This document shows, one piece after another, positions 35,725-45,539 of a stretch of 64,000 bases of DNA (position 1 is its first letter; each line of letters opens with the position of its first letter). The notes below the pieces were generated by a model, which saw only the letters and a program-made list of their open reading frames with translations, ran no database searches and was not told where the DNA came from. The position numbers and the translations under genes are program-made. Origin of the DNA: Amylostereum areolatum (Eukaryota > Basidiomycota > Agaricomycetes > Russulales > Stereaceae); assembly GCA_012932865.1 (NCBI GenBank), contig SAXG01000020.1:124001-188000 (forward strand), in the 5' to 3' direction.

Positions 35725-36851
35725 GATTATATATCACAATATTTTTGATGCTACTTTTTACTTCAGAATGATGTTTAACTATTTGTGACACAATATAGAC
35801 CATATGAAAGAGTAGTTATTGTTAATGTCTATAATGTCAAACATTGTGTAGCTTAGAAAAATCAGAACAGTCTCTCCCTGGTTAGTCATATTATTACATC
35901 TAAAATTGATATTTAGATATATGTAGTGAGTCAGAGTCCTCCCTCCCTGCCTGTTGTACCCGCGACCGTTGCAAAGCGCTCATACGCACGGGCTATAGAT
36001 GTTGGGATGGTGTCAGGTAAAAGTTAGGTTTCTTCACTTTCAGATATACTGGTGTCAGATCAAAAGTGGGTTTAAACACTTTCCTAGATATATCGGGTTT
36101 TCCCCTTTCCTGGATGATACCTAGTTGTTCGGGGGTTTAGGGAAATGTGTTAGAGAATATGCTACCAAAGGTTGCCTTTCTTTCTAATTGTTTTTCCAAA
36201 TGATGGGGGGGGGTAATGTGTAAGAAGATGGTCACGGTAGACGGTCTCGGTACACGGACGGATGTGAAGATACTGAATCTACTCTTCGGTGATAGATACA
36301 ATATATAGAGAACAGAACTTAGATTCTAACTTGAATTGCAGAGACTGAAACTTGAACTTGGATTGAACTGGGGACTAAACTGGGACTGAAATTATCTTGA
36401 GAACTGAGAGAGAACTAGCTGAAAACTGACTTGATCGTGGTAACTGGGAACTACTGTGTGTGTCTCTATTTCTTCTGATGCTTGAAGCAAGGCCTTTATA
36501 GTGCTCCAGCTTTGTTTGTACACTGTTCGTTGTTGGCTATGCAATGGCAGTGCAGTCCTGCCTCATGAGCAATCAACGTAGCCATATCAATGCCACACAG
36601 GCGACATAGCCTTTTTCTAATCTGCGGCTATGCCGACTACTTAAGGCAGTGCAGCGTTAAGAGAGGGGAGAATGACAAACATAACCAAGGCGTACGTAGA
36701 AGTATGACATAGAGAGAGGGGGGGATGGAGACAGTAAGAAACATAGGACAACACAACCAGAGCTGGTAACCGTACAACGAGGCAAGCTAATCTAATAAGG
36801 ACATCAACCAACGGAGTACGGATAAGAGAGAGCTAGGTGAAGAGTTAGCTA
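35725..36851. other. Repeat-rich spacer with LTR-like sequence (minus orientation)
   Basis: No gene. Read on the minus strand, 36710 to about 36220 starts TGTCATAC and has a TATA box (CTATAAAGG near 36490). It continues with repeated CAGTT words and ends in CTTACA next to a C9 run (G9 at 36207-36215 on the plus strand). This resembles a solitary LTR. A G-rich hairpin-like segment (36600-36637: GGCGACATAGCC, then GGCTATGCCGAC) is also found downstream of gene P3. Confidence 0.45.
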
Positions 36852-37982
36852 CTACTGACGAGTGTATAACCCAGCCTCCCTGTTCCGTCCTACCTCCGCC
36901 ACCCGCTCCTGAACTTCGTGCGATAGCTGGACCATGGCATCGTACTTCGCCTCAGCGATCAGCTGGGAGAGTGCCGTTGTCACCATCTGATACGAGTTTG
37001 GATAGATTGCATGCCGGATACGCTTGAAGTATCTCGCAACTTCGTCTAGAGGCGTCCACGGATCTATCTTGTATATGCCTGGTAGAGGTGTTGAAGTAGG
37101 TGGACAAGCAATGTATGGAGGGTTGAGCGGCGTACCTGTGGCATTTCCCCAAGGGGAAAACACAAATACCGAGTATCCCTCGCACCCAGTGGCATAGTAA
37201 AGCATCTGGGGGAGGTGGCGATCAACAAGACGGGTGATCGCTATAGCGACTTGCGAGGGGGGACCGATACGACCGTCACGACGAAGGTTGAAAGTCCAGT
37301 ACCAGTCGGCGGCGATAGAGCTAGAGACTGGGGTGTTGGGTGCAAGGTTGAGTGTCCAGTTGATATTGCAGATGATGAACACGATTAGTTCTAGTGGCAG
37401 GTTAGCGTGTGTTGCGAACAAGACAGACAGTGGCGCACCAGCGGAGGTATGATTCCGCACGCGTCCTACATAGATCGCGCTCTGTCCATCACTCCCGAGG
37501 CACTCGCCGGCCGTCGCGTAGTAATGGAAGCCACATCCAGTGACAGCCTCGACGAGCATGGCAGGTCCGAGCTGCTGTGCCTTTCCCTCCACGATCCATA
37601 GACCATTTATCTCGACGGGGCCTGTGGACGGGTTAGGTCCCCATCCCACGTTAAGGGCCTCATTGGCCTCTAGCCACTGCTGGTGCGAGGCGTCATCCTT
37701 GACCAGTTTGGCAAGAATCTTGGCCCGTGTGGTCGCCATGTCGTCGCGGGCTTGATAGGAAGGAATGGATGGAATCATATAGGGGTGGTTAATCAGCCTG
37801 TTTGACAAGACAGGATCATAAATTATGTCGTCGACGTGGCCTTGGTGGGAGCGTAGGCGGGCGTCCAGGATTCGTGCCGAGGTGTACGGGTCGGGAGATG
37901 CTGACTGGTGTGTCGAGGGTGGAGCAGTTGAAGAAGGAAGGGAGGCAAACAGGCTGTTGGCAGGGGAGGAGGAGCTTTGCAT
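36852..37982 (-). CDS. Family P protein, copy 1 (unknown function)
   Basis: Three exons (37982-37439, 37390-37136, 37078-36852; 544, 255 and 227 nt), both introns phase 1, give 341 aa. The N-terminal 45 residues are Ser/Pro/Ala-rich. A conserved core follows: ASHQQWLEANEALNVGW, NGLWIVEGKAQQLG, MLVEAVTGCGFHYYATAGEC and LGSDGQSAIYVGRVRNH. Exon 2 has LIVFIICNINWTL and WYWTFNLRRDG. Exon 3 is helical and charged (AKYDAMVQLSHEVQERVAEV). No signal peptide, nuclease or transposase motif was recognised. It is closest to copy 3 at 42092-43259, with which it shares 5' and 3' flanks. The contiguous 376-codon open frame reads through both introns, but the splice version matches the other copies exactly. 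Confidence 0.72.
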   Translation of the reverse strand: MQSSSSPANSLFASLPSSTAPPSTHQSASPDPYTSARILDARLRSHQGHVDDIIYDPVLSNRLINHPYMIPSIPSYQARDDMATTRAKILAKLVKDDASHQQWLEANEALNVGWGPNPSTGPVEINGLWIVEGKAQQLGPAMLVEAVTGCGFHYYATAGECLGSDGQSAIYVGRVRNHTSAGAPLSVLFATHANLPLELIVFIICNINWTLNLAPNTPVSSSIAADWYWTFNLRRDGRIGPPSQVAIAITRLVDRHLPQMLYYATGCEGYSVFVFSPWGNATGTPLNPPYIACPPTSTPLPGIYKIDPWTPLDEVARYFKRIRHAIYPNSYQMVTTALSQLIAEAKYDAMVQLSHEVQERVAEVGRNREAGLYTRQ

Positions 37983-38214
37983 AGTGTTCGATGTGTAGGA
38001 GAGATGGGGGGAACAAAGAGGGAGGTGTCTACGTGCCGCCTGTCTATACGCTGCAGGATCAGCCTTCTAGATTTGCATTCTATTTTGGGCTTCTTGAATG
38101 CCGATCTTCGGTGTTCTCTTTGTCCGGCCCTTCCTTTCTCCGGGTGACTCTACTCTAGCTATTGCTTGGTTGTTGCCTATCCTGTCCCGCCCATAACCAT
38201 TTGTGGGCGTGACA
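37983..38214 (-). repeat. LTR-like 5' block of gene P1
   Basis: On the minus strand it begins TGTCACGCCC, then CAAATGGTTATG, and runs 232 bp to the P1 start codon. It includes GATCGGCATTCAAGAAGCCC. A purine tract (GGGAAGAAGGAAAACCCGA on the minus strand) sits directly before it, like a polypurine tract before an LTR. The same block, diverged, precedes gene P3. Confidence 0.6.
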
Positions 38215-39232
38215 TCGGGTTTTCCTTCTTCCCGGGCGTACCTGATTGGTTGGGGGTTTTAGAGCTACCCTGCTTCAAATGGACTTTCTCTACCAAGTGC
38301 TCTAATTTGATGATGTAAGACTGTAGATGAAGCCAATGGAGAGTGTGTAAAGCTAGCTTGGTGTCTAGCCCTGATACAAATACTATGAACTGTGCGAGAA
38401 CATATGACCAAAGATTTGCATAACTTGAAGACCATATACACAAAGTGTAGAACCAAGAACATAATTCCTGTATTGGACAGGAATTACTAGAGAAACTGAC
38501 AACTAGATTTCTGTATCGGACAAGAATAACTAGAGAAACAACTGAGTGGATTATCTTGCTTTGGATGATGAAGAATCACAACATAGACTTGACTTAATCC
38601 TAAACAGACAAGATTTTTTTAAGAGAGCTTGTTTCAGACATGGCTGAATGGATAAGAAAACGTAAAGATGATGGCACACTTTAATTACATAAAGGGGCCA
38701 CTCTATATATACTATCCACTGGTCACGTGAACCATGCCTGCAGGAGAGGACACTGATGTGCTCCCACCACTGGGTATACTGAGAGTTGCAATTATTATGG
38801 TTACTGAGTGTTGTCTTAGTAGATAAAGCTGCATAGAGATGGATGTAATACTTGATTGCCAGAACTCTTCCTTCTAGGCTATTGACCGTTCCATTCGGGC
38901 ATTTGTGAGTCGACATTGAAGGTTTACAAGCATGGCATGAGGGAAGGAGTTGAGCGTGGAGGGGCAGCTGTCATTATACCGAGGAACAATTGTTTGAGGA
39001 AAAGCACAAGGCAATAGGTCCTGGTTGGGCTTCCACAAGGTAGTATGCGGAGAGGGCAAACTATAGAGAGTCAGTTCTTCTATGGATGGGCTGACATGTT
39101 TTTCTAGAGAAATTGATGAAGAAATAGAGTTGATGTGCCTATGTTAAAGACAAGGTGGGAATCTATGAAAGTTAACCTAGCCTGGCAACCGCATACTAGT
39201 CTCTCTCTCGTCCTGCCCTTATTTTGCCAACC
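38215..39232. other. Gene-free, repeat-like spacer
   Basis: About 1 kb of AT-rich sequence between genes P1 and P2. Near 38460-38540 a motif (GTAT-GGACA-GAAT-ACTAGAGAAAC) occurs twice in tandem with variation. No open frame can be supported. P2 promoter elements are not obvious. Confidence 0.45.
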
Positions 39233-40457
39233 ATGTCAACCGAACCATTCTGTTGTAATTCCTGCAGCTCTCCCGGTATAGGCACTTTTTACTCATCGCA
39301 AGGACACTCCTCGATTCCCTCCTTCAACGGAAGTCAGACAATTCACATTGGTCCACCTATCTTCCCTCAGTTCCCCTCGTATGCATCCTCTCTTGCAAGC
39401 TCTACAATCGGAAGGCCCATCGCTCAAGAATTGCCCATACCTATTATCACCCACGTTGCCCTTATCAACTTCCGAGAGCGAGCGCGGACCATCCCCTCAG
39501 AAACAAATACACATTTTGGGTATGTCAACCCAACTTACAATATGTACGAGGGCATATACCCTACATCGTCCCGCGACCATCTCCTTGGCGAGCAGGCTCT
39601 CCCTAGCCGGCTCACTATCCTTGCCCACCTCCGTATTACCTCGGCCGCATACAACAAGTGGCTTGAAAGTAATTCAATTATCAACGGATGGCTCAACCCG
39701 GCTCCTTTCCTTATTCCTGGGTGCTGGTTTGTGCGTGGGCTAGACAGCAAAATCAAGGAAGGGCGCTTGGTTGAAGGTGTTGGGTCCACCGGTTTCCGCT
39801 ACTACGCCAATGTCGAGGCATTTCTTGGGCGAGATGGCTCAATGGCGATGTATGCGGGCAGACCACTGAACCATCCCTTACCTAGTAAGTTTCTGTTTTT
39901 CTCTCTTCTCTGTAGGCTTTCAAACCAAATATACTACTAGACGGGGTGGTATTCATCCTTGCCAGCATTGAGTGGGCCGACCTCGAAAGTTGGGAACGGC
40001 ATCAAGAGTCGAATAACCTCCTAGCAGACCTCAATTGGGCGTTGCGGCCCGGGAAGATGTCTACACCCCCTCCCTCCTCTGTTGGTTTTCGCGCTAAGCA
40101 AGCGGTCAATACCAATGTTTCCTTTGTCTAGCAGTGCCTCACCTGGCCAGAAGAATATGCCGTATTTGTGTGTGCGGAAAGATGTGACAAAGTGGGTATG
40201 TTTTTCCAACCTTGTGTTACATTGGAGTGGCTCACCAACCTTCCCTACTAACAGACAAGCATCGATCTCTCATTGGTGATATCCTAGAGGCAATTGCTGG
40301 GGTCTGCCTTCGAATGCGAGATCGAGCTCGCCCAGCAGTGGAGGAATGCCTGCAGCGGTTCTTATTTCATTACCAACAATGGACAAATCCTGTGCGCACT
40401 GAGATTCAGGTAGAGGTTGATCAGGTAGAACCTGTGATCCCTGTGTTGCATGACTAG
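39233..40457 (+). pseudogene. Family P protein, copy 2, with one in-frame stop
   Basis: Exons 39233-39884, 39941-40195 and 40255-40457 (652, 255 and 203 nt) keep the family layout, with both introns in phase 1. Joined they give 369 codons plus stop, with a single TAG at 40129-40131 inside exon 2. Core residues are kept: YNKWLESNSIINGW, GCWFVRGLDSK, LVEGVGSTGFRYYAN, FLGRDGSMAMYAGRPLNH and GVVFILASIEWA. After the stop the frame stays conserved (WPEEYAVFVCAERCDKV) through to the end. The lesion looks like one nonsense substitution, though readthrough or strain polymorphism is possible. The N-terminus is longer and Cys-containing (FCCNSCSSPG). Confidence 0.65.
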
Positions 40458-41853
40458 GAGTCTTTCCCTTCTCGGTTTCCACATATACTCGCACGTCCAA
40501 AAGTTCTTGCCATGTATCTTAAAGTTTGCTTTTCCATTTGTACCCATATCCCTGTTTACTTGCTTTCATATGTCGTTTGTGCTCACTTGTTGTTGTCCTG
40601 TTCGTACCATCTTGCCTTTTTCACACCTATGCCATACTACTGTACCAATTGAATCGGTTTGTCACTCACTTGCGACTGTGACCGGTGCGACAAAAATTTG
40701 GCTCTGTCAGGGGTGGTTAGTGACCGTGACAATTTTCAATTTTTGGCAATTTTTGTCCTTTTTGGACCTTTTTTTCCATGTTGTGACCTTCAACCCGGAA
40801 TTACAATTTGTCCAACAACCTTGTGAGACATTACAGCGTGCAGATTTCGTCTCGTCAGTGGTCTCTGTGACTGTGATGAGACGAACTGTTCCAATTGGTA
40901 CAGTATATTCAGGACCCTTACATTAGTTTCCCCCCTTTCCTCTTGTTACTTTCTTATTAGCTTTGCTTCCTGAAAGGAGTCAGCACCTGCTTGATAATGC
41001 TCCATGGACTTATTAATCTAGCTCCATAACTTGTGTGTATTATCAAGGCTCTTACAAAGAAGCCCTAAGGGCTTCACAAGGATGACAAACTAGGCTCCGC
41101 ATTTGCTTATATAAGAACATCGGGTAGCTAGACAAATAATTGAGTTCTCAGTTTTCAGGTAAACCACATTCTACGGCACGCTCTATTCTCTCAAATCTAC
41201 TCACTCAGTATTCAGTTAGTTAACCTACGTGTGCGATCTCATTTAAGAAGCTGTCTATTACTCAGTGCAAAACAACCAACCAGTCGTTTAGGTTTATATG
41301 AAATCTTATAGACACTCAGTTCATCCAAGCTCAATCTTAGCTTGCTTGACCTTCATACCTCAGGTTAAGTTAAATACATTACCCATCCAACCTCTCTCAA
41401 CTTGAAACTGGAGAATTTAGATTGTTCTGATCAGTTCACTAGGCATCAAGAGTCACATCCCCACAAACAACTATGTTTATATGAGAAAGAGGAAAACACG
41501 GTATTCCTAGAAGTGAATAAAACCGCTTTTCACGTGATAACATACTTCTTTTTGATTTTATAGGTTTCTCCTCTTGACTTTGGATAGACAACTTTCAATA
41601 TAGTGGACTTGTCCTCAGATGTAGATATACAAGTGGAGTTGCCTGTGAATAACTGACAAACTTGTACTCCCAGTTGTTTTTTAAGGTGACTCTGCTGTGT
41701 ATTTATCCATCTATCTATCTAATGGAGTTGTTTAAGCTTCACAAAAGCAACTATTTTTGCACAAATCGAACACTAGTGTTAGGGTTATGTGTGAGTATCA
41801 AATTGGTATTGTAGGTAGTAGAAACAATCAATTTTGAGGAATGTATACCACAT
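40458..41853. other. Gene-free, transposon-like spacer
   Basis: About 1.4 kb with no convincing gene. It contains a perfect short hairpin (41059-41075), a TATA-like word (TTATATAAG near 41107) followed by CAGTT/CTCAGT-rich sequence like that in the LTR-like segment at 36.2-36.7 kb, and T-rich stretches near 40735-40790. It is probably decayed retrotransposon sequence. Confidence 0.4.
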
Positions 41854-42091
41854 TGTCATATCCGCAAATGGTTATGTATGTGACACGGCAAAGGGTCACC
41901 AAATCGGTAACAGGTGAGAAGAGAAAAAATAGGGCTAAATACAGAGAATACAAAGGATCGGCATCTAAGAAGCCTAAAAAAGAAGTCGAGATAACGTAAA
42001 TCGAGAAGGCTAACTCTGCTATATATAGACGAATAAAGTATGTAATGAATGTCTCTTTGTTCACCCTCCTTTCTCTTGCGCCTCATACACA
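41854..42091 (+). repeat. LTR-like 5' block of gene P3
   Basis: Begins TGTCATATCC, then CAAATGGTTATG, and includes GATCGGCATCTAAGAAGCC and TATATATAG (42020-42028). It runs 238 bp to the P3 start codon. It is homologous along its length to the 232-bp block before gene P1, while the sequences further upstream of the two genes differ. Confidence 0.6.
42020..42028 (+). promoter_or_regulatory. TATA box of gene P3
   Basis: TATATATAG, 64 bases before the ATG at 42092. Confidence 0.5.
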
Positions 42092-43259
42092 ATGCAAAAC
42101 CCGTCCTCCTTTACTGACGGCCTTGGGTCGTTTGGTCATTCTATAGAGTCCAGCAATAGCCAGCTCACTCAGCTTCACTCTTCGGTCTCCCTTCCATCTG
42201 TACTCTCATCAGGACACCCCGATCTCTACACCGCAGAGCACATCCTTGATGCCCGTTTACGCTCTCATCAAGGATGCGTAGATGACATCATGTATGATCC
42301 CTTGCTGTCTAACAGGCTGGTTGATCATCCCTACATTGTCCCATCTATACCCTACTACCAGTCGCGCGACGACAGGGCGACTATACGGGCTAAAACTCTT
42401 GTCAAGCTAGTAAAAGATGATGCTTCGCACCAGCAGTGGCTAGCAGCCAACAGAGTTCTCAACGAGGGATGGGCCCTTGAACCATCCCAGGGCCCCACTG
42501 AGGTGAATGGTCTATGGATTGTGGAAGGCAAGGCGCAACAATTTGGGTCCTCTATGCTAGTCGAGGCTGTAGCAGAGACTGGGTTCCGCTACTATGCAAC
42601 AGCTGGCGAGTGCCTTGGCAGGGATGGGCAGAGTGCTATCTACGTGGGCCGGGTTCGGAATCATATCTCTCCCCGTGCGTTTTTATATCTCTTATTTGCA
42701 GCACACACTGACTAGTCATCAGAGTTGATCATTTTTATTATATGTAATATCAACTGGACACTTGCTATCAACCCCGATACCCCAGTGTCAAGTTCAATTG
42801 CTACTGACTGGTATTGGACATTTCACTTCCGTCGAGAAGGTCTCATCATTCCTCCCTCACGTGTTGCTGAAGCAATTGCACACATTGTCGATCACTATCT
42901 CCCCCAAATGCTCTATTATGCCGTGGGATGTGAAGAGTATTCGGTTTTTGTGTTTCCCCCCTGGGGGAATGCTACAGGTACGCCGTTTGGCTTAATCTCT
43001 TGCTCACTTGCCTATCTCAATATATCTGTTAGGCATATACAAGATAGATTCCTGGACACCGTTAGATGAAGTAACCAAATATTTCAAGCATATTCGGCAT
43101 GCTATCTATCCCGACTCGTATCAGACAGTCGAGATAGCACTCTCTCAGTTGATTGCCCAGGCAAAGTATGATGCTATGGTTCAACTCTCACGTGAAGTTC
43201 AGGAGCGGGTAGCGGAGGTAGGAAGAAACAGAGAGGTAGGTTTGTATATCCGCCAGTAG
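42092..43259 (+). CDS. Family P protein, copy 3 (unknown function)
   Basis: Exons 42092-42674, 42723-42977 and 43033-43259 (583, 255 and 227 nt) join in phase 1 to 354 aa. Exon 2 and exon 3 have exactly the same lengths as in copy 1. The protein is very similar to copy 1 across the core (KDDASHQQWLAANRVLNEGW, NGLWIVEGKAQQFG, GFRYYATAGECLGRDGQ) and the C-terminal helix (VQERVAEVGRNREVGL). The first 50 residues are Ser-rich and diverged. No known domain was recognised. The gene is complete and has its own TATA box in the LTR-like 5' block. Confidence 0.75.
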
Positions 43260-44412
43260 TAGTTGATTCCTTGTGTGGCTCTTTTCCTTCTTTACTCTGC
43301 TTGTCGATGTTCTTTTGAATTAGTTACGTTCTACGTGTACAATTACAAACTTTGATTGTTTGCTATCTCATTTTGCTTACTGCCTTTCCTTTGTGTTTTG
43401 TTATTGCGTATATTTTGATTATGTTTGATCCTCCCCCTTCTCTTTTGATACAATTATAATGTACTATCAATTGTATCGAGTTATAGTTATATATCTTTCC
43501 AACTTCCAAAAAATACACAGCCTGCGTAGCCGCGGATTGAAAAAGCTCTGTCAGCATATTATTTATTGCATTTACCTAGACTTCCCAGACAACCAGATCA
43601 TATCACGAGTGAATATAAGTATATGGCCTTTTCGGCTATTGCAGCCTTTATCTGAAAATGAGACACCACCTTCAATGGTAGTAAGACAGGATCAATCAGG
43701 CACTCCTGTAATCATTTGTGGGTGCAACAGTTTTAAATATCTTGTCAATAGCATTACTCAAAAAGCTCGAAAGGCTTTGCAAAGACACTAATGGATTATG
43801 TTTATCCTTTATTTGAGAGCGGAACCTCAGAATGTTAGAGAAAGTTTGAGTATTTCATTTCTAATACTGTATTTTTATGACCATATGTTTGTCACCCAGC
43901 CCCTGGCGCTGGTGAACTGGATCTAATAGGTCACTTTGTCCTGGGTCATGGCTACCAATAGAATGTATGATGGGTCCAATCTGTCCAAGATCTACTCCAA
44001 ATAGGTGTGGTTTTTGAACATTTTAGCTAAAATATTATTCATTTCTCGGTCACGCATCATTTTTGAACATCTTCCTCACCGAACATATAGCTGGGTCATG
44101 TGTCATACTTTTCCTGACCACACCTATGGTCATAAAAGTACAGTAAACCTATGGTCGACAGCATATACTACTGAGATGCTGATAATTCATTATTAAACTC
44201 TGAAGTAAGTGGAAATGAGGATGTTGCATGTAATACTTAAGACACCGCTAATTAACCTGTGAAGATTACTATGGGGTCTAGGTAAAATAGAACTTTCAAG
44301 GCGCCAACAAGCGCCACAGAAAACATGTGATGATGGGCGCCCAAGGGAATGAATGGCCCCAACGAGGCAATATAAGGCAGCAGGAGCAGGCAAGGCTTGG
44401 AGTTCAGCCACC
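43260..44412. other. Gene-free spacer with a segment shared with the P1 3' flank
   Basis: 43521-43555 (TGCGTAGCCGCGGATTGAAAAAG and on) resembles the inverse complement of 36600-36637 downstream of gene P1. An open frame at 43459-43791 carries no recognisable domain and starts inside this repeat, so I do not call it. The last 40 bases hold the P4 core promoter. Confidence 0.4.
44370..44376 (+). promoter_or_regulatory. TATA box of gene P4
   Basis: ATATAAG, about 40 bases before the ATG at 44413, which itself has a GCCACC context. The pair decides the start in favour of 44413 over the upstream ATG at 44353. Confidence 0.5.
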
Positions 44413-45539
44413 ATGATCCTCCCCCCTTCCCCCACTGCATTTGACTCAACTATATTCGTCTGTACGACAAGCCAGCATAGCGAGGAAAGCCCAACCTCAG
44501 CCGACAAGTCGTCTCCACAAGACACACCTGCATGGAACGTGCTAGCTGAAGGACTCGCAGAACGCCTCTGCAAGCAAGCAGGGGTCGAGGACGATGTCAA
44601 GCGTTCCTACCTCCTTTCTAGTCGGTTCAACTGCCACGAAGGTGCAAAGTTCGGTCCCACCGTTCCTGCTTTATCCCAAAGTGATCCCGTTGTCGAACAA
44701 CGGACAGATGTTGTGCGCCATCTTATGACCACCGACGCATCTCATCAAAGTTGGCTTCTGGCGAACCAGCAGCTCAACCCCAGCTTCGACAGTGGCCCAC
44801 TTACCGTGTTAGGTATTTGGACACCAGAAGGGAAGGCCCAACAACTCTGGATCGGAAGTATGGTCGAAGGCATTACCCCAAACGGGTTTCGTTATTTTGC
44901 AGAGGTTGTCAAGTACCTCGGTTGTGATGGGCGGAACACTGTGTTTGTCGGAGAGCTTAAAAATCACATTGATCCACGTACATCTTCATCTATCTTCCAC
45001 CTACCTAACAGATTTAGTTTTATACTAAATCATTTTGAGCAGATGCGTTTGTCTTCATTGGTATTAGTGTTTGGTGGACTGCACCTGGCCCACACATCCT
45101 CCCTATCGAGTCAGTATCTATCGCCAATGATTTCTACTGGGCCCTAGGCGAGAAAAGGAGCTGCTTCGCCAAAGCCCCCACAAATGTTGCTAAGCGCATT
45201 GCCAAGATTATCGATCACAACCTTTGGTTCACGTTACAGCACCTGCATGGCGCTGAAGCGTATGCTGTGTGCGTTTGTGATTCTTCTTGCAACCGCATTC
45301 GTGAGTGCTTTGTACATGCAAAATTTGAAATGTTGCTGATGGCATAACTAGCCAAGCTCGTTCTACAGCAAGCAAGCTTCAGCCAAGTGGTTCAAGATAT
45401 TTGGACTCGAGTTCGATGGAGCCATTCTCCCACGGCAATGGACATTATTGTGCATCGCCTGGCCAAGCTCGAGAAGGCTAAGGACGGCAATGAAGTACGC
45501 ATGAAAGTGCACACGCTCACGGCCGTGCAGGTTGAATAG
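44413..45539 (+). CDS. Family P protein, copy 4 (unknown function)
   Basis: Exons 44413-44977, 45043-45300 and 45352-45539 (565, 258 and 188 nt) join in phase 1 to 336 aa, complete and open. Family core: DASHQSWLLANQQLNPSF, GIWTPEGKAQQLW, SMVEGITPNGFRYFAEV and LGCDGRNTVFVGELKNH. Exon 2 continues FVFIGISVWWTAPG, DFYWALGEKRS and AYAVCVCDSSCNRI. The C-terminus (LAKLEKAKDGNEVRMKV) is diverged and charged. It is the most distant copy, closer in exon 1 to P1/P3 than to P2. It does not share the LTR-like 5' block. No function can be assigned. Confidence 0.72.

Larger units (their letters stand above)
28116..36000 (+). mobile_element. Autonomous Helitron (borders approximate)
   Basis: Extent inferred from the AT-rich block around the transposase gene. 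The left border follows the reductase relic. The right border is tentatively at a GC-rich palindrome-like segment (35959-35996: ACCCGCG, spacer, CGCACGGG, then CTA), which looks like the subterminal hairpin that precedes a Helitron 3' end. Helitrons make no target duplication, so borders cannot be checked from one copy. Right-border confidence is low. Confidence 0.55.

Noticed and set aside
36200..36710. Full LTR retrotransposon
   Set aside because: Only LTR-like ends were seen. No gag, protease, reverse transcriptase or integrase sequence lies nearby, so at most a solitary or decayed LTR is supported.
43459..43791. Plus-strand open frame of 110 codons after gene P3
   Set aside because: It starts inside a repeat shared with the P1 flank and has no family P or transposase motif.
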